DNA of 64,000 nt from Enterobacter kobei. Lineage in GTDB: Bacteria; Pseudomonadota; Gammaproteobacteria; Enterobacterales; Enterobacteriaceae. Under the pieces are notes generated by a model. The model searched no databases, was not told where the DNA came from, and worked only from the letters and a program-made list of their open reading frames with translations. The stretch spans positions 1,860,001 through 1,924,000 of the forward strand of contig NZ_AP024590.1 of assembly GCF_018323985.1 (NCBI RefSeq), written 5' to 3'. Positions 44,105 through 57,282 of the stretch are shown piece by piece. Every line of letters starts with the position of its first letter. Position 1 is the stretch's first letter. Position numbers and translations under genes: made by a program.

Positions 44105-45448
44105 TCAAAACAGCGCCATCACCAGCGCATAGCTCGCCGCACAGGCGCAGCTGACGCCTATCAGCCCGGGAATAATAAAGCTGTGGTTGATGATGAATTT
44201 CCCGATGCGGGTGGTGCCTGAACGGTCAAAGCCGATGCAGGCCAGGTCGCTCGGGTAGGTTGGCAGCACGAAATAACCGTAGGATGCCGGAAAGAATGCC
44301 AGCAGCATTTTTGGCTCCACGCCCAGCATCAGCGCCATCGGCGCAACGGCGGTCAGGGCGGCAGCCTGGCTGTTAACCAGTTTGGACACCAGAAACAGCA
44401 CAATCGCGTAGGTCCAGGGATGATTCTGCACCACGCCTTCCAGCGCGACTTTTAGCTCTTCCAGATGCGCCTGAAAGAAGGTGTCACTCATCCACGCCAC
44501 GCCAAACACCGAGAAAATCGCCACCATCCCGGCCTTGAATACCGCGCCGCTGGAAATCGTCGACGCGTTCACCTTGCAGACTATCAGCATGACCGCCCCG
44601 GCGATCAGCATCATCATCTGGATCACCAGGTTCATCGACAGCGGCGTCATTTTACCTTTCACGTCGAATGCCGGACGCAGCGCCGGCAGCGCCCCTAACA
44701 GCACCACCACCAGAATACCGGCGAAGAAGATCCAGGTTGACCAGTAAGCCTGTTTCGGGAAGCGTTGATCCATCAGCGTTTCGCTGCTGCCGTAGATAAA
44801 TTCCCGCTGCTTTGGATCGGATAATTTCTGCTGAAACTCCGCGTCATCTGCCAGATCTTTCCCGCGCCGCAGGCTCCACAGGGCGGCGATGGCTACCCCA
44901 AACAGCGACGCCGGAACGGAGACGGCGAGGATCTCCAGAATGCTCCACGCGTGGCCGATGCCCTGTTGTGCCGCCAGTATAGAGACCAGCGACACCACCG
45001 CCACCGACACCGGCGACGCGGTGATCGCCATTTGAGAGGCCACTGACGCCACCGCCATCGGGCGCTCCGGGCGGATGCCTTTTTTCAGCGCAATGTCGGC
45101 GATAATCGGAAACATGGTGTAGATCACATGACCGGTACCGCACAAAAACGTCAACATCCAGGTGGTAAAAGGCGCGAGCAGCGTGATGTGCTGGGGATGC
45201 CGACGTAACAGCCGCTCGGCAAACTGCATCATCACGTTAAGTCCGCCTGCGGTTTGCAGCGTGGCGGCACAGCCGATAACCGCCAGAATGGTCAGCATCA
45301 CGTCCACCGGCGGTTTACCCGGTTGCAGGCCAAATACAAAGGTCAGAATGAAAAGGCCGATACCGCTTATCAGGCCGAGGCCCATGCCGCCGAAGCGCGT
45401 ACCGACCAGCAGGCAGAGGATAATGACGACAAACTCAAGAGTGATCAT
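44105..45448 (-). CDS. Anaerobic C4-dicarboxylate carrier, DcuA/DcuB family
   Basis: A 447-residue membrane protein. LQPGKPPVDVMLTILAVIG, LCGTGHVIYT and ITASPVSVAVVSLVSI are landmarks of the DcuA/DcuB family, and the length matches DcuB (446). It should exchange or take up fumarate, succinate, aspartate or malate in anaerobic cells. It is too divergent to call as dcuA or dcuB, whose usual loci are elsewhere, so this is probably a paralogue. No regulator gene adjoins. Confidence 0.85.
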   Translation of the reverse strand: MITLEFVVIILCLLVGTRFGGMGLGLISGIGLFILTFVFGLQPGKPPVDVMLTILAVIGCAATLQTAGGLNVMMQFAERLLRRHPQHITLLAPFTTWMLTFLCGTGHVIYTMFPIIADIALKKGIRPERPMAVASVASQMAITASPVSVAVVSLVSILAAQQGIGHAWSILEILAVSVPASLFGVAIAALWSLRRGKDLADDAEFQQKLSDPKQREFIYGSSETLMDQRFPKQAYWSTWIFFAGILVVVLLGALPALRPAFDVKGKMTPLSMNLVIQMMMLIAGAVMLIVCKVNASTISSGAVFKAGMVAIFSVFGVAWMSDTFFQAHLEELKVALEGVVQNHPWTYAIVLFLVSKLVNSQAAALTAVAPMALMLGVEPKMLLAFFPASYGYFVLPTYPSDLACIGFDRSGTTRIGKFIINHSFIIPGLIGVSCACAASYALVMALF

Positions 45449-45594
45449 GAAGCACCTGTGTAATTAAACATTGATGCTCTAAATCATTACATTTTGTAAG
45501 GGTGATCTTTGCGAGCCAGATCCAATTTGTAAAATCGCGGCCTAATCAATAGCTTATAAACATTTTTGCAACATTGAACTGCAATAAATAACAA

Positions 45595-45611
45595 CCCCGG
45601 GCGAACCGGGG
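45595..45611 (-). terminator. Terminator of ftnB
   Basis: CCCCGG-GCGAA-CCGGGG hairpin, followed on the minus strand by TTGTTATTTATT. Confidence 0.75.
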
Positions 45612-45629
45612 CGGAATACAGGTGGCGGA

Positions 45630-46133
45630 TTAATGCTGCTGGAAATTGACGATATTCAGTAAGTGCTGGTCGGTCTGCGGTAACCCCATGCCTGACAGCT
45701 GCGCGTTATGCACTTCTTCCATGATGGTTTGCAACAGCAGGCCGTCCTGCTGCTGTTCTTTTTCGAGCTGCTGCAAAAACTCCAGCGTGCAGGCATCGTT
45801 CACGGCTGCCGCTTCCGCCGTTAAGCGGGCGAGGGTGGTGCAGCGCTGTGAATACTCCTCAAGCATTTTTGTGAACAGATCTTCGAGGGTGGAATAGTCG
45901 TCCTGAGAGGGTTCGGCGGCTTTTACGATGGGATTCGCCCCTTCGCGTTTCATATATTCAAACACCCGCATCATTTGCGTGATATTGCCCTGTGCCTGGG
46001 TACGCAGAAACGTGGCCGTGCCGTTCAGGCTGTGCCCGGCGCACCATTCACTGAGCGACAAATAAAGACTGGATGCCTGGAACTCAAGATTCATTTGCGT
46101 ATTGAGTTTTTGAACCATTCCGACAATAGCCAT
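45630..46133 (-). CDS. ftnB: Ferritin-like protein FtnB
   Basis: A 167-residue ferritin homologue (ATG at 46133 with AAGGA upstream; frame opens at 46241). It matches E. coli FtnB (YecI). Of the ferroxidase ligands Glu17 is kept, but positions 50 and 53 are Asn and Gln (QAQGNITQM) in place of Glu and His in FtnA. It should not oxidise iron like FtnA; in Salmonella FtnB has been linked to repair of iron-sulfur clusters. Confidence 0.93.
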   Translation of the reverse strand: MAIVGMVQKLNTQMNLEFQASSLYLSLSEWCAGHSLNGTATFLRTQAQGNITQMMRVFEYMKREGANPIVKAAEPSQDDYSTLEDLFTKMLEEYSQRCTTLARLTAEAAAVNDACTLEFLQQLEKEQQQDGLLLQTIMEEVHNAQLSGMGLPQTDQHLLNIVNFQQH

Positions 46134-46321
46134 AGTGAATATCCTTGTTATGAGTAACTGACTACAGCATAGAAAGATCGCGCGGTTCATTACTGTGACC
46201 CATAAGGCACTTAGGCGAAACGGCGGAAATAAACCAGGCAATAAGCACGGCGTGCGATGTCTTTGAACTGATAGTTTAATTTTAATGAAATAAGGTTTAT
46301 GGTGAATTCATCTCTTACCTG

Positions 46322-46891
46322 ATGGATAAAAAAATGAAAAAAGTAGCGGTATTACTGGCCCCCGGATTTGAAGAAGCCGAAGCCATTGTCACCATCGATA
46401 TCCTGCGTCGTTTGCATATTGAGGTGGAAACCCTGGCCTGTGCCAGCTCTCGTGCAGTAGAGAGCTATCACGCCATTCCCATGGTGGCAGACAGCACTCT
46501 CGCTGAGCGGCTGGACACGTTATATGACGCCGTGGTACTGCCGGGCGGGCCACAGGGCAGTGTTAATCTGGCGGCCAGCGCCGACGTCATCCGCTTCATA
46601 AAAGCCCACGATGCGGCGGGCAAACTGATTTGCCCACTCTGCTCGGCGGCGGCCCGCGTGTTGGGCGGCAACGATCTGCTGAACGGGCGGCGCTACGTCT
46701 GTTCAGGCGATCTGTGGCAGGCGGTGCAAAACGGTGAATATGTCGATGCACCCGTGGTGGAAGACGGCAATCTGATCAGCGGCAAAGGGTTAGGCCACGT
46801 CTTTGATTTTGCGTTCGCGGTGTCCGCGCGCTTACTGGGCGACGCCACGCCGGTGCGTGAACACGCCGAACATATCTATTATCGCTGGTGA
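46322..46891 (+). CDS. DJ-1/PfpI (YajL-like) family protein
   Basis: A 189-residue protein with the DJ-1 fold: MKKVAVLLAPGFEEAEAI with the conserved Glu, VLPGGPQGSVNL, and LICPLCSAAARVLGG with the nucleophile-elbow Cys. The ATG at 46322 or the one at 46334 may be used; the second fits the family N-terminus better. Relatives are chaperone- or deglycase-like stress proteins. Not present here in E. coli. Confidence 0.8.
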   Translation: MDKKMKKVAVLLAPGFEEAEAIVTIDILRRLHIEVETLACASSRAVESYHAIPMVADSTLAERLDTLYDAVVLPGGPQGSVNLAASADVIRFIKAHDAAGKLICPLCSAAARVLGGNDLLNGRRYVCSGDLWQAVQNGEYVDAPVVEDGNLISGKGLGHVFDFAFAVSARLLGDATPVREHAEHIYYRW

Positions 46892-47209
46892 TGAACCGCC
46901 CGGATGTGCAACGCATCCGGGCGACAAGGATAAGCTGGCTGAGGTTATGGATAATTTCACTGCCACCCCTGCTAATTGTCCGACAAAAACGGCTTTTTTT
47001 ATGTCATTTTCCGCTGAATTTATGTACGCAATTACTGTAATTCTGCGGTGTGATGGCGCTCTCCTATGGATGATTAATTTCCCGCTACAACTACTCTCCA
47101 GCAGAAGCATATCCAGAACCGTATCGGCTAATGCTTTGTTTTCTGTCTGATTAAAGAACAGAAAAACCGTTTTTCCCTACATAAAAGAACGCTAAAGCTG
47201 GAGTTACTC
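46892..47209. promoter_or_regulatory. araF upstream region with putative AraC and CRP elements
   Basis: About 320 bases before araF. A reverse-oriented segment ending in TATCCATAA (46945 to 46962) resembles the AraC half-site, and TGTGATGGCG near 47049 is a CRP half-site. Positions relative to the start of transcription cannot be fixed, but araFGH is known to need AraC and CRP. Confidence 0.45.
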
Positions 47210-48199
47210 ATGCACAAATTCACTAAAGCGCTGGCAGCCATCGGTCTGGCTGCCGTTATGTCACAATCCGCTATCGCAGAGACCATGAAACTCGGTTTTC
47301 TGGTGAAACAACCGGAGGAACCCTGGTTCCAGACGGAATGGAAGTTCGCTGATAAAGCCGGTAAAGATCTTGGTTTTGAAGTGATTAAAATCGCCGTACC
47401 GGACGGGGAGAAAACCCTGAACGCCATCGACAGCCTGGCGGCCAGTGGCGCGAAAGGCTTTGTCATCTGTACGCCGGATCCAAAACTCGGCTCAGCCATC
47501 GTGGCGAAAGCCAAAGGCTATGACATGAAGGTCATTGCCGTGGATGACCAGTTCGTCACCGCGAAAGGTAAACCGATGGAATCCGTACCGCTGGTGATGA
47601 TGGCGGCGAGTGAAATCGGTGCGCGCCAGGGTCAGGAACTCTACAAAGAGATGCAAAAACGCGGCTGGGACGTGAAAGATACCGCCGTGATGGCTATCAC
47701 CGCTGACGAACTGGACACCGCCCGTCGTCGTACCACCGGTTCGATGGACGCGCTGAAAGCCGCCGGCTTCCCGGAAAAACAGATCTATAAAGTGCCAACC
47801 AAAGCGAACGACATTCCGGGCGCCTTCGACGCCGGTAACTCCCTGCTGGTGCAGCATCCGGAAGTGAAACACTGGCTGGTGGTCGGCATGAACGATAACA
47901 CCGTGCTGGGCGGCGTACGTGCCACTGAAGGTCAGGGCTTTAAAGCCGCTGACGTGATCGGTATCGGTATCAATGGCGTGGATGCGGTGAGCGAGCTGTC
48001 GAAAGCGCAGGGCACCGGCTTCTACGGTTCACTGCTGCCAAGCCCGGACGTCCATGGCTATAAAACCAGCGAAATGCTTTACAACTGGGTAGAGAAGGGC
48101 GTCGAACCGCCGAAATTCACGGCGGTTACCGACGTGGTGCTGATCACCCGCGACAACTTTAAAGAAGAACTGGCGAAAAAAGGGCTCGGCGTTAAGTAA
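47210..48199 (+). CDS. araF: L-arabinose-binding periplasmic protein AraF
   Basis: A 329-residue type I sugar-binding protein with a signal peptide ending SAIAE. It hands L-arabinose to the AraGH transporter. The mature N-terminus [20 protein letters not shown] matches E. coli AraF. It starts the araFGH operon and is separated from araG by a stable hairpin. Confidence 0.96.
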   Translation: MHKFTKALAAIGLAAVMSQSAIAETMKLGFLVKQPEEPWFQTEWKFADKAGKDLGFEVIKIAVPDGEKTLNAIDSLAASGAKGFVICTPDPKLGSAIVAKAKGYDMKVIAVDDQFVTAKGKPMESVPLVMMAASEIGARQGQELYKEMQKRGWDVKDTAVMAITADELDTARRRTTGSMDALKAAGFPEKQIYKVPTKANDIPGAFDAGNSLLVQHPEVKHWLVVGMNDNTVLGGVRATEGQGFKAADVIGIGINGVDAVSELSKAQGTGFYGSLLPSPDVHGYKTSEMLYNWVEKGVEPPKFTAVTDVVLITRDNFKEELAKKGLGVK

Positions 48200-48215
48200 T
48201 ACGCATGGCTAGTGT

Positions 48216-48240
48216 GCCCTTCGCCCGCCGGGTGAAGGGC
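48216..48240 (+). promoter_or_regulatory. Intercistronic hairpin between araF and araG
   Basis: GCCCTTCGCCC with GGGTGAAGGGC around GCC: an 11-bp stem with one G-U pair and no T run. It probably protects the araF message and lowers araGH expression, so that binding protein is in excess. Confidence 0.7.
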
Positions 48241-48273
48241 CTGTCGTACACTGAAAAGCGTTTCGGAGATGTT

Positions 48274-49788
48274 ATGCAACAGTCAACTCCATACCTGTCT
48301 TTCCGGGGGATTGGCAAAACCTTCCCTGGCGTAAAAGCGCTCAGCGACATCAGCTTTGATTGCTATGCAGGCCAGGTACACGCCCTGATGGGGGAGAACG
48401 GCGCGGGTAAATCCACGCTACTGAAGATCCTCAGCGGGAACTATGCACCCACCACCGGCACGCTGGCCCTGCGCGGGGAAGATGTCACCTTTGCTGACAC
48501 CCCTGCCGCCCTGAATGCCGGGGTCGCCATTATCTATCAGGAACTGCACCTGGTGCCTGAAATGACCGTGGCGGAAAATATTTATCTTGGCCAGTTGCCG
48601 CACAAAGGCGGCTTTGTAAATCGCTCGCTGCTGAACTACGAAGCCCGGCTACAGCTGGAGCATCTTGGCCTCGATATCGATCCGCAAACGCCGCTGAAAT
48701 ACCTGTCGATTGGGCAGTGGCAGATGGTGGAAATTGCCAAAGCCCTGGCGCGTAACGCCAAAGTGATCGCCTTCGATGAACCGACCAGTTCGCTGTCGGC
48801 GCGTGAAATCGACAACCTGTTCCGCGTCATTCGCGAACTGCGCGACGAAGGGCGGGTCATTATTTATGTCTCGCACCGCATGGAAGAGATTTTTGCCTTA
48901 AGCGATGCGATTACCGTTTTTAAAGACGGTCGCTATGTCTGCACCTTCGACGACATGGAGAAGGTTAACCACGACTCGCTGGTGAAAGCGATGGTTGGCC
49001 GCGACCTCGGCGATATCTATGGCTGGCAGCCGCGTGAGACCGGTGAAGAGATGCTGCGCCTCGATGAGGTCAAAGCGCCTGGCGTGCGCAAGCCGGTGAG
49101 CCTGTCGGTGAAACGCGGCGAAATCGTCGGCCTGTTTGGGCTGGTGGGCGCCGGACGCAGCGAACTGATGAAGGGCCTGTTTGGCGGCACGCGTATCACC
49201 GCAGGGCAGGTGTGGATCGACGGCCAGGCTGTCAACATTCAGAAGCCCGGTCATGCTATTGCCGCGGGGATGATGCTCTGTCCGGAAGATCGCAAAGCCG
49301 AGGGGATTATCCCGGTCCATTCGGTGCGCGATAACATCAATATCAGCGCCCGTCGCAAATACATCCGCGCCGGTTGCCTGATCAACGACGGCTGGGAAGT
49401 GCAGAACGCCGATCACCATATTCGTTCGCTGAATATCAAAACCCCAGGCGCTGAGCAGTTGATCATGAATCTCTCCGGCGGTAATCAGCAAAAGGCCATT
49501 CTGGGCCGTTGGTTATCCGAAGAGATGAAAGTCATTTTGCTCGATGAGCCCACGCGCGGCATTGATGTCGGCGCGAAACATGAAATTTACAACGTGATTT
49601 ATGCGCTGGCGGCACGCGGTGTCGCGGTGCTGTTTGCCTCCAGCGATCTACCCGAAGTGCTCGGCCTCGCCGACCGCATCCTGGTGATGCGCGAAGGGGA
49701 GATCGCCGGTGAATTACTACACGGTCAGGCGGATGAACAACAGGCGTTAAGCCTTGCCATGCCTAAAGTTAGCCAGGCTGTCGCCTGA
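48274..49788 (+). CDS. araG: L-arabinose ABC ATPase AraG
   Basis: A 504-residue double ATPase (ATG at 48274 with GGAGA upstream). First half: [33 protein letters not shown]. Second half: [36 protein letters not shown]. The degenerate first glycine pattern in the second Walker A is usual in this family. Confidence 0.96.
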   Translation: MQQSTPYLSFRGIGKTFPGVKALSDISFDCYAGQVHALMGENGAGKSTLLKILSGNYAPTTGTLALRGEDVTFADTPAALNAGVAIIYQELHLVPEMTVAENIYLGQLPHKGGFVNRSLLNYEARLQLEHLGLDIDPQTPLKYLSIGQWQMVEIAKALARNAKVIAFDEPTSSLSAREIDNLFRVIRELRDEGRVIIYVSHRMEEIFALSDAITVFKDGRYVCTFDDMEKVNHDSLVKAMVGRDLGDIYGWQPRETGEEMLRLDEVKAPGVRKPVSLSVKRGEIVGLFGLVGAGRSELMKGLFGGTRITAGQVWIDGQAVNIQKPGHAIAAGMMLCPEDRKAEGIIPVHSVRDNINISARRKYIRAGCLINDGWEVQNADHHIRSLNIKTPGAEQLIMNLSGGNQQKAILGRWLSEEMKVILLDEPTRGIDVGAKHEIYNVIYALAARGVAVLFASSDLPEVLGLADRILVMREGEIAGELLHGQADEQQALSLAMPKVSQAVA

Positions 49789-49799
49789 GCAAGGAGAAT

Positions 49800-50783
49800 A
49801 TGATGTCGTCTTTAACCACTTCCGGCGCACCTAAGTCGCCATTCAATCTTGGCCGTATCTGGGACCAGTACGGCATGCTGGTGGTGTTCGCCGTGCTGTT
49901 TATCGGCTGCGCCATTTTTGTGCCGAACTTCGCCAGTTTTGTGAACATGAAAGGGCTGGGGCTGGCGATTTCCATGTCCGGCATGGTGGCCTGCGGCATG
50001 TTGTTCTGTCTCGCCTCCGGGGATTTCGACCTCTCCGTCGCCTCGGTCATTGCCTGCGCGGGCGTCACCACGGCGGTCGTGATCAACATGACCGAAAGTC
50101 TGTGGATCGGTATCTTCGCGGGACTGATGCTCGGCGTGCTGAGCGGGCTGGTCAACGGCTTCGTCATCGCACGGCTGAAAATCAACGCCCTCATCACCAC
50201 GCTCGCCACCATGCAAATTGTGCGCGGGCTGGCCTATATCATTTCGGATGGTAAAGCGGTCGGTATTGAAGATGAGCGTTTCTTCGCCCTCGGTTACACC
50301 AACTGGCTCGGTTTACCGGCACCTATCTGGCTGACGGTGATCTGTCTGGGCATTTTCGGATTTTTACTAAATCGTACAACTTTTGGTCGAAATACGCTGG
50401 CGATCGGTGGCAACGAAGAGGCGGCTCGCCTGGCGGGTGTGCCGGTCGTTCGCACCAAAATCATCATCTTTATTCTCTCGGGTCTGGTGTCCGCCATCGC
50501 GGGCATTATTCTGGCGTCGCGCATGACCAGTGGACAGCCAATGACCTCTATCGGTTATGAGCTGATCGTCATCTCAGCCTGCGTGCTGGGCGGGGTGTCG
50601 CTGAAAGGGGGCATCGGGAAAATCTCTTATGTGGTGGCCGGGATCCTCATCCTTGGTACCGTGGAGAACGCCATGAACCTGCTCAATATCTCGCCATTCT
50701 CGCAATATGTGGTGCGCGGTTTGATCCTGCTGGCGGCGGTGATTTTTGACCGTTATAAGCAAAAAGCGAAGCGTACTGTTTAA
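49800..50783 (+). CDS. araH: L-arabinose ABC permease AraH
   Basis: A 327-residue permease of the BPD_transp_2 (ribose/arabinose) family, about ten helices. GIGKISYVVAGILILGTVENAMN near the end is conserved (landmark). Starts with ATGATG twelve bases after araG. Confidence 0.96.
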   Translation: MMSSLTTSGAPKSPFNLGRIWDQYGMLVVFAVLFIGCAIFVPNFASFVNMKGLGLAISMSGMVACGMLFCLASGDFDLSVASVIACAGVTTAVVINMTESLWIGIFAGLMLGVLSGLVNGFVIARLKINALITTLATMQIVRGLAYIISDGKAVGIEDERFFALGYTNWLGLPAPIWLTVICLGIFGFLLNRTTFGRNTLAIGGNEEAARLAGVPVVRTKIIIFILSGLVSAIAGIILASRMTSGQPMTSIGYELIVISACVLGGVSLKGGIGKISYVVAGILILGTVENAMNLLNISPFSQYVVRGLILLAAVIFDRYKQKAKRTV

Positions 50784-50809
50784 GCACAACCTTTAAGTTT
50801 ATCCCCTCT

Positions 50810-50838
50810 CTTGCCAGCCGTCTCGTCGGCTGGCAAGC
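50810..50838 (+). terminator. Hairpin after araH
   Basis: CTTGCCAGCCG with CGGCTGGCAAG, loop of about six bases, then CCATTCTT. Likely end of araFGH. Confidence 0.7.
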
Positions 50839-50870
50839 CATTCTTAAAATGGCGAGCGCCGTCACACTGT

Positions 50871-50877
50871 CTATACT
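50871..50877 (+). promoter_or_regulatory. Sigma-S-type -10 element of otsBA
   Basis: CTATACT followed by TA and no good -35 element. otsBA is known to be induced by osmotic stress and stationary phase through sigma-S. Confidence 0.6.
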
Positions 50878-50894
50878 TACATGGCTAATGATAA

Positions 50895-53154
<2,260 letters not shown>

Positions 53155-53165
53155 TCCCGACCATG

Positions 53166-53190
53166 CTCCCGCACCCGCGGGAGTTTTTTT
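53166..53190 (+). terminator. Terminator of otsBA
   Basis: CTCCCGC-ACCC-GCGGGAG followed by seven T residues, just before the convergent uspC stop. Confidence 0.92.
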
Positions 53191-53617
53191 ACACGCTATT
53201 CAGCGGCACCAGCAGTACATCCACTTTGCTAGAACTCACCACGGCTTTCGCCGAACAGGCTGCGCGCGAGAAAAAACTCTGGTTGTGATTACCGCAGATC
53301 ACCAGGTCCACGTCCTGCGTCTGACATAGATACAAAATGTGTTCACTTAACTCACCCGACGTCATGATTTTTTGCGCGATGGGGTAGTCCGTTTGCGCGA
53401 TTAACGCCCTGAGAAATTCATGCGTCTCTTCCGCCACTACATCACGCAGGTTCTCCAGCATGGGGGCGGCGAAGTGATTATACATTTCAGGATCGGCTGC
53501 GAGGGTGATAAGGCTAATGCGGGCATTGAAAGGGCGGGCAATGTTAACGGCTTTCGCCAGTAACTGGTGGCTTTCGGGCGACATTGCCACGGCTACCAGT
53601 ACGTGAGAATAGCTCAT
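53189..53617 (-). CDS. uspC: Universal stress protein UspC
   Basis: A 142-residue Usp-fold protein (MSYSHVLVAVAMSPES, LVICGNHNQSFFSRAACSAKAV). UspC links osmotic stress to the KdpDE system and influences motility. It sits between otsBA and flhDC as in E. coli. Confidence 0.93.
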   Translation of the reverse strand: MSYSHVLVAVAMSPESHQLLAKAVNIARPFNARISLITLAADPEMYNHFAAPMLENLRDVVAEETHEFLRALIAQTDYPIAQKIMTSGELSEHILYLCQTQDVDLVICGNHNQSFFSRAACSAKAVVSSSKVDVLLVPLNSV

Positions 53618-54406
53618 GACTCACTCCTTTTTAGAGTATGAACAGGCTGACCATTACTCTTTTTAGATAAAAATTGCAACTCCTAAAGATTACGGTTTTA
53701 TGACGCAGTTAATAAATATTCATTAATTATTCTTACGACTGGAATAGTTCACAATGTAACCATTTTGCAAAAATAACGCTTCTTAACGTAAATATTCGCG
53801 ATAAAAATTTGCAACGCTGTTTTATTAATCCTGATGATTAACAAATTAGTAATCGATACCAAAAATGAAAATTTATTTAGGTTAAAAACATAATGGCATG
53901 ATTTTTAAGGTAAATTTTATGCTGTATCTACAATAGAGATCGTGCGTTTTTGTTAAGTCATTGCTTTACATAGTAGTGCGTTCTTTTAACCCACAGGTCA
54001 GAGGTGTTTGCATGTCTATTCGTGCGAAAAGAATAGAAAAGGGGTTCGTTAGAACGAAAAACATTCAATCCAACAGTCATATTGATAGATTTATTCGTAA
54101 TATTCGCTTAAATTATGTGACGTAGATCACATTTTTTCCAAAATACTACTTGCTCACATTGTATGTCTCAGAGTCCGCGAGTACAGTTGCCTCGATTTAG
54201 GAAAAATCTTAGTTTGTGTAAGAAATGATGAGAACGTGTGAAGGAGCAGATCGCACAATGAGGTGATCGCCTCCACGTCAAAACACCTGAATCGCAGTAA
54301 TGCATTTTTGCCTTGTCTTACTTATTTTACCGGGTTTTTTCCCGGCGACATCACGGGGTGCGGTCTTACCGCTTAAGATTTTCGTTGGTTATTCTGGATG
54401 GGAAAA
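53618..54406. promoter_or_regulatory. Long AT-rich regulatory region of flhDC and uspC
   Basis: About 790 bases without a gene. It holds a perfect CRP site at 54116 and the long flhD leader. In E. coli this region is the target of CRP, OmpR, RcsB, LrhA, HdfR and others, and the leader RNA binds CsrA. No insertion sequence is present. I cannot place the other sites with confidence. Confidence 0.75.
54116..54131. promoter_or_regulatory. CRP site of flhDC
   Basis: TGTGACGTAGATCACA is a perfect TGTGA-N6-TCACA palindrome, centred about 283 bp before the flhD ATG, the same geometry as in E. coli. Confidence 0.88.
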
Positions 54407-54760
54407 ATGCATACATCCGAGTTGCTGAAACACGTATATGACATCAATTTGTCATATCTCCTTCTTGCACAGCGTCTGATCAGTCAGGACAAAGCTTCCG
54501 CGATGTTCCGCCTGGGGATGAGTGAAGAAATGGCATCCACAATGGTCGAGCTGACGTTGCCGCAAATGGTTAAACTGGCTGAAACCAATCAGCTGATTTG
54601 CCAGTTCCGCTTTGACAGTCACCAGACTATCACGCGTCTGACACAGGAATCCCGTGTAGACGATTTACAGCAGGTCCATACCGGAATTTTGCTTTCAACA
54701 CGCTTACTCAGTGATGCGGGTCAGACTGTTGATGCACCTGCCCGGAAAAAAAGGGCCTGA
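54407..54760 (+). CDS. flhD: Flagellar master regulator subunit FlhD
   Basis: A 117-residue protein; an in-frame ATG three codons earlier (54398) is possible. [19 protein letters not shown] is the conserved start. With FlhC it forms the FlhD4C2 activator of class 2 flagellar genes, among them fliA. flhC follows after 3 bases. Confidence 0.95.
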   Translation: MHTSELLKHVYDINLSYLLLAQRLISQDKASAMFRLGMSEEMASTMVELTLPQMVKLAETNQLICQFRFDSHQTITRLTQESRVDDLQQVHTGILLSTRLLSDAGQTVDAPARKKRA

Positions 54761-54763
54761 TCT

Positions 54764-55342
54764 ATGACAGTTAAAAGCATCGTTCAGGAAGCGCGCGACA
54801 TCCAGTTAGCCATGGAGCTAATTACGCTGGGCGCGCGGTTACAAATGCTGGAAAGTGAGACGCAGCTGAGCCGTGGTCGACTCATCAAACTTTATAAAGA
54901 ACTTCGCGGCAGTCCGCCGCCGAAAGGCATGCTGCCGTTTTCAACCGACTGGTTTATGACGTGGGAACAAAATATCCACGCTTCTATTTTCTGTAACGCC
55001 TGGCAGTTTTTACTGAAAACGGGACTTTGCAGCGGCGTTGATGCCGTCATCAAAGCTTACCGTCTCTATTTAGAACAGTGTCCGCAGCAGGAAGAGGGCC
55101 CGTTACTGGCTCTGACCCGTGCCTGGACACTGGTTCGTTTCGTCGAGAGTGGAATGCTGCAGCTTTCTCGCTGTAACTGCTGCGACGGTAATTTTATTAC
55201 TCACGCACACCAACCCGTGGGTAGCTTCGCCTGCAGTTTATGTCAGCCGCCTTCCAGGGCAGTAAAAAGACGTAAACTTTCCCCGGAAGTTGCCGATAGT
55301 AATTCACAACTGCTGGATGAACAGATCAATCAGGCTGTTTGA
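54764..55342 (+). CDS. flhC: Flagellar master regulator subunit FlhC
   Basis: A 192-residue DNA-binding partner of FlhD. The C-terminal Cys cluster (CNCC and CSLC) that binds zinc is intact. Length equals E. coli FlhC. FliT, encoded here at 11878, binds FlhC. Confidence 0.95.
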   Translation: MTVKSIVQEARDIQLAMELITLGARLQMLESETQLSRGRLIKLYKELRGSPPPKGMLPFSTDWFMTWEQNIHASIFCNAWQFLLKTGLCSGVDAVIKAYRLYLEQCPQQEEGPLLALTRAWTLVRFVESGMLQLSRCNCCDGNFITHAHQPVGSFACSLCQPPSRAVKRRKLSPEVADSNSQLLDEQINQAV

Positions 55343-55365
55343 CCGAACGGTGTGAGCAACACTCC

Positions 55366-55398
55366 AGCAGCGGTAAGCAATTACCGCTGCTTTTTTTT
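55366..55398 (+). terminator. Terminator of flhDC
   Basis: AGCAGCGGTAA-GCAA-TTACCGCTGCT, an 11-bp stem ending in eight T residues. Confidence 0.93.
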
Positions 55399-55464
55399 GC
55401 CCCGCCGCCGAGCCAAACGCAAATCTGTTTCTCCTTGCCTTAGTCAACAGTGAAGGATGATGTC

Positions 55465-56352
55465 GTGCTGATCTTATTAGGTTACCTGGTTGTTCTCGGT
55501 ACAGTCTTCGGCGGTTATATGATGACCGGCGGACACCTTGGGGCACTTTATCAACCTGCCGAACTTATTATCATCGGTGGTGCGGGCGTAGGTGCGTTTA
55601 TTGTGGGCAACAACGGCAAAGCCATCAAAGGAACGCTGAAAGCGCTGCCTCTGCTGTTTCGCCGTTCGAAATACACCAAAAGCATGTATATGGACTTGCT
55701 GGCGCTGCTCTATCGCCTGATGGCGAAATCACGTCAACAAGGCATGTTCTCGCTGGAACGTGATATCGAAAGCCCGAAAGAGAGTGAAATTTTCGCCAGC
55801 TACCCGCGTATTCTTGCCGATCCGATAATGCTTGAATTTATTGTGGATTATCTGCGCCTTATCATCAGCGGCAACATGAACACCTTCGAAATCGAAGCGC
55901 TGATGGACGAAGAGATCGAAACCCACGAAGCGGAAGCGGAAGTCCCCGCCAACAGCCTGGCGATGGTAGGTGATTCCCTGCCGGCGTTCGGGATTGTGGC
56001 CGCCGTCATGGGGGTGGTACATGCCCTGGCCTCGGCGGATCGTCCGGCGGCAGAGCTGGGTGCGCTGATTGCCCATGCGATGGTGGGAACCTTCCTCGGC
56101 ATTTTGCTGGCATACGGGTTCATCTCGCCACTGGCAACGGTTCTGCGCCAGAAAAGCGCCGAAACCACCAAGATGATGCAGTGCGTGAAAATTACGCTGC
56201 TGTCGAATCTGAACGGTTATGCACCGCCGATTGCCGTTGAGTTTGGCCGTAAAACCCTGTACTCGAGCGAACGTCCTTCCTTTGTTGAACTGGAAGAGCA
56301 TGTCCGCGCAGTCAGAAACCCAAACCAGCAGACCACGACTGAGGACGCATGA
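55465..56352 (+). CDS. motA: Flagellar stator protein MotA
   Basis: A 295-residue protein with four helices. The start is GTG at 55465 (AAGGATGA before it), which gives the E. coli N-terminus [19 protein letters not shown]; the frame opens five codons earlier at another GTG. Charged cytoplasmic loop residues that touch FliG and the helix-3 Pro ([10 protein letters not shown]) are kept. Overlaps motB by four bases. Confidence 0.94.
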   Translation: MLILLGYLVVLGTVFGGYMMTGGHLGALYQPAELIIIGGAGVGAFIVGNNGKAIKGTLKALPLLFRRSKYTKSMYMDLLALLYRLMAKSRQQGMFSLERDIESPKESEIFASYPRILADPIMLEFIVDYLRLIISGNMNTFEIEALMDEEIETHEAEAEVPANSLAMVGDSLPAFGIVAAVMGVVHALASADRPAAELGALIAHAMVGTFLGILLAYGFISPLATVLRQKSAETTKMMQCVKITLLSNLNGYAPPIAVEFGRKTLYSSERPSFVELEEHVRAVRNPNQQTTTEDA

Positions 56353-57278
56353 AAAACCAGGCCCATCCCATTGTCATCGTCAAACGACGTAAACATAAAG
56401 GACACGGAGGCGGCTCGCACGGATCGTGGAAGATTGCCTACGCCGATTTTATGACGGCAATGATGGCGTTCTTTCTGGTCATGTGGCTGATTTCTATCTC
56501 CAGTCCTAAAGAGCTTATTCAGATCGCGGAATACTTCCGCACCCCGCTGGCAACGGCGGTCACGGGCGGCCCCCGGATCTCGAACAGTGACAGTCCGATC
56601 CCTGGCGGCGGTGATGATTTCACCCAGCAGAAAGGGGAAGTGCAGCGTCAGCCAAACGTGGAAGATCTGCGCAATCGTATGGAACAGAACCGCCTGAGCA
56701 AACTGCGTGGCGATCTCGACCAGTTAATAGAAGCCGATCCAAAGCTGCGCGCGCTGCGCCCGCATCTGAAGATCGACCTCGTGCAGGAAGGGCTGCGAAT
56801 TCAGATTATCGACAGCCAGAATCGCCCGATGTTTAAAACCGGCAGCGCCGAAGTGGAGCCTTACATGCGCGATATTCTGCGCAAGATTGCCCCGGTACTG
56901 AACGGTATTCCTAACAGAGTCAGTCTGTCAGGCCACACCGATGATTTCCCCTATGCCAATGGCGAACGAGGCTATAGCAACTGGGAACTCTCCGCTGACC
57001 GCGCAAACGCATCGCGTCGCGAGTTGGTCATCGGCGGCCTGGACGACGGTAAAGTCCTGCGTGTCGTGGGCATGGCGGCTACCATGCGGCTTAGCGACAA
57101 AGGCGCTGATGATGCGATAAATCGCCGCATCAGTCTTCTGGTTCTCAACCGGCAGGCAGAACAGGCAATTTTGCATGAAAATGCCGAGAGCCAGAACGAG
57201 CCAGTAAGTTTATTAAAACAGCCAGAGGCGTTGCCCCAGGCGACAGTTCCCACATCGCCACAACCCGATCCGAGGTGA
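56349..57278 (+). CDS. motB: Flagellar stator protein MotB
   Basis: A 309-residue protein with one N-terminal helix that carries the proton-binding Asp ([16 protein letters not shown]) and a C-terminal OmpA-like peptidoglycan-binding domain ([20 protein letters not shown], landmark). It anchors the stator to the cell wall. Confidence 0.95.
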   Translation: MKNQAHPIVIVKRRKHKGHGGGSHGSWKIAYADFMTAMMAFFLVMWLISISSPKELIQIAEYFRTPLATAVTGGPRISNSDSPIPGGGDDFTQQKGEVQRQPNVEDLRNRMEQNRLSKLRGDLDQLIEADPKLRALRPHLKIDLVQEGLRIQIIDSQNRPMFKTGSAEVEPYMRDILRKIAPVLNGIPNRVSLSGHTDDFPYANGERGYSNWELSADRANASRRELVIGGLDDGKVLRVVGMAATMRLSDKGADDAINRRISLLVLNRQAEQAILHENAESQNEPVSLLKQPEALPQATVPTSPQPDPR

Positions 57279-57282
57279 TAGC

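Noticed and set aside
53618..54406. Small genes or a transposon remnant in the flhDC upstream region
   Set aside because: No frame longer than about 40 codons with a ribosome site and no inverted repeat pair of an insertion sequence.
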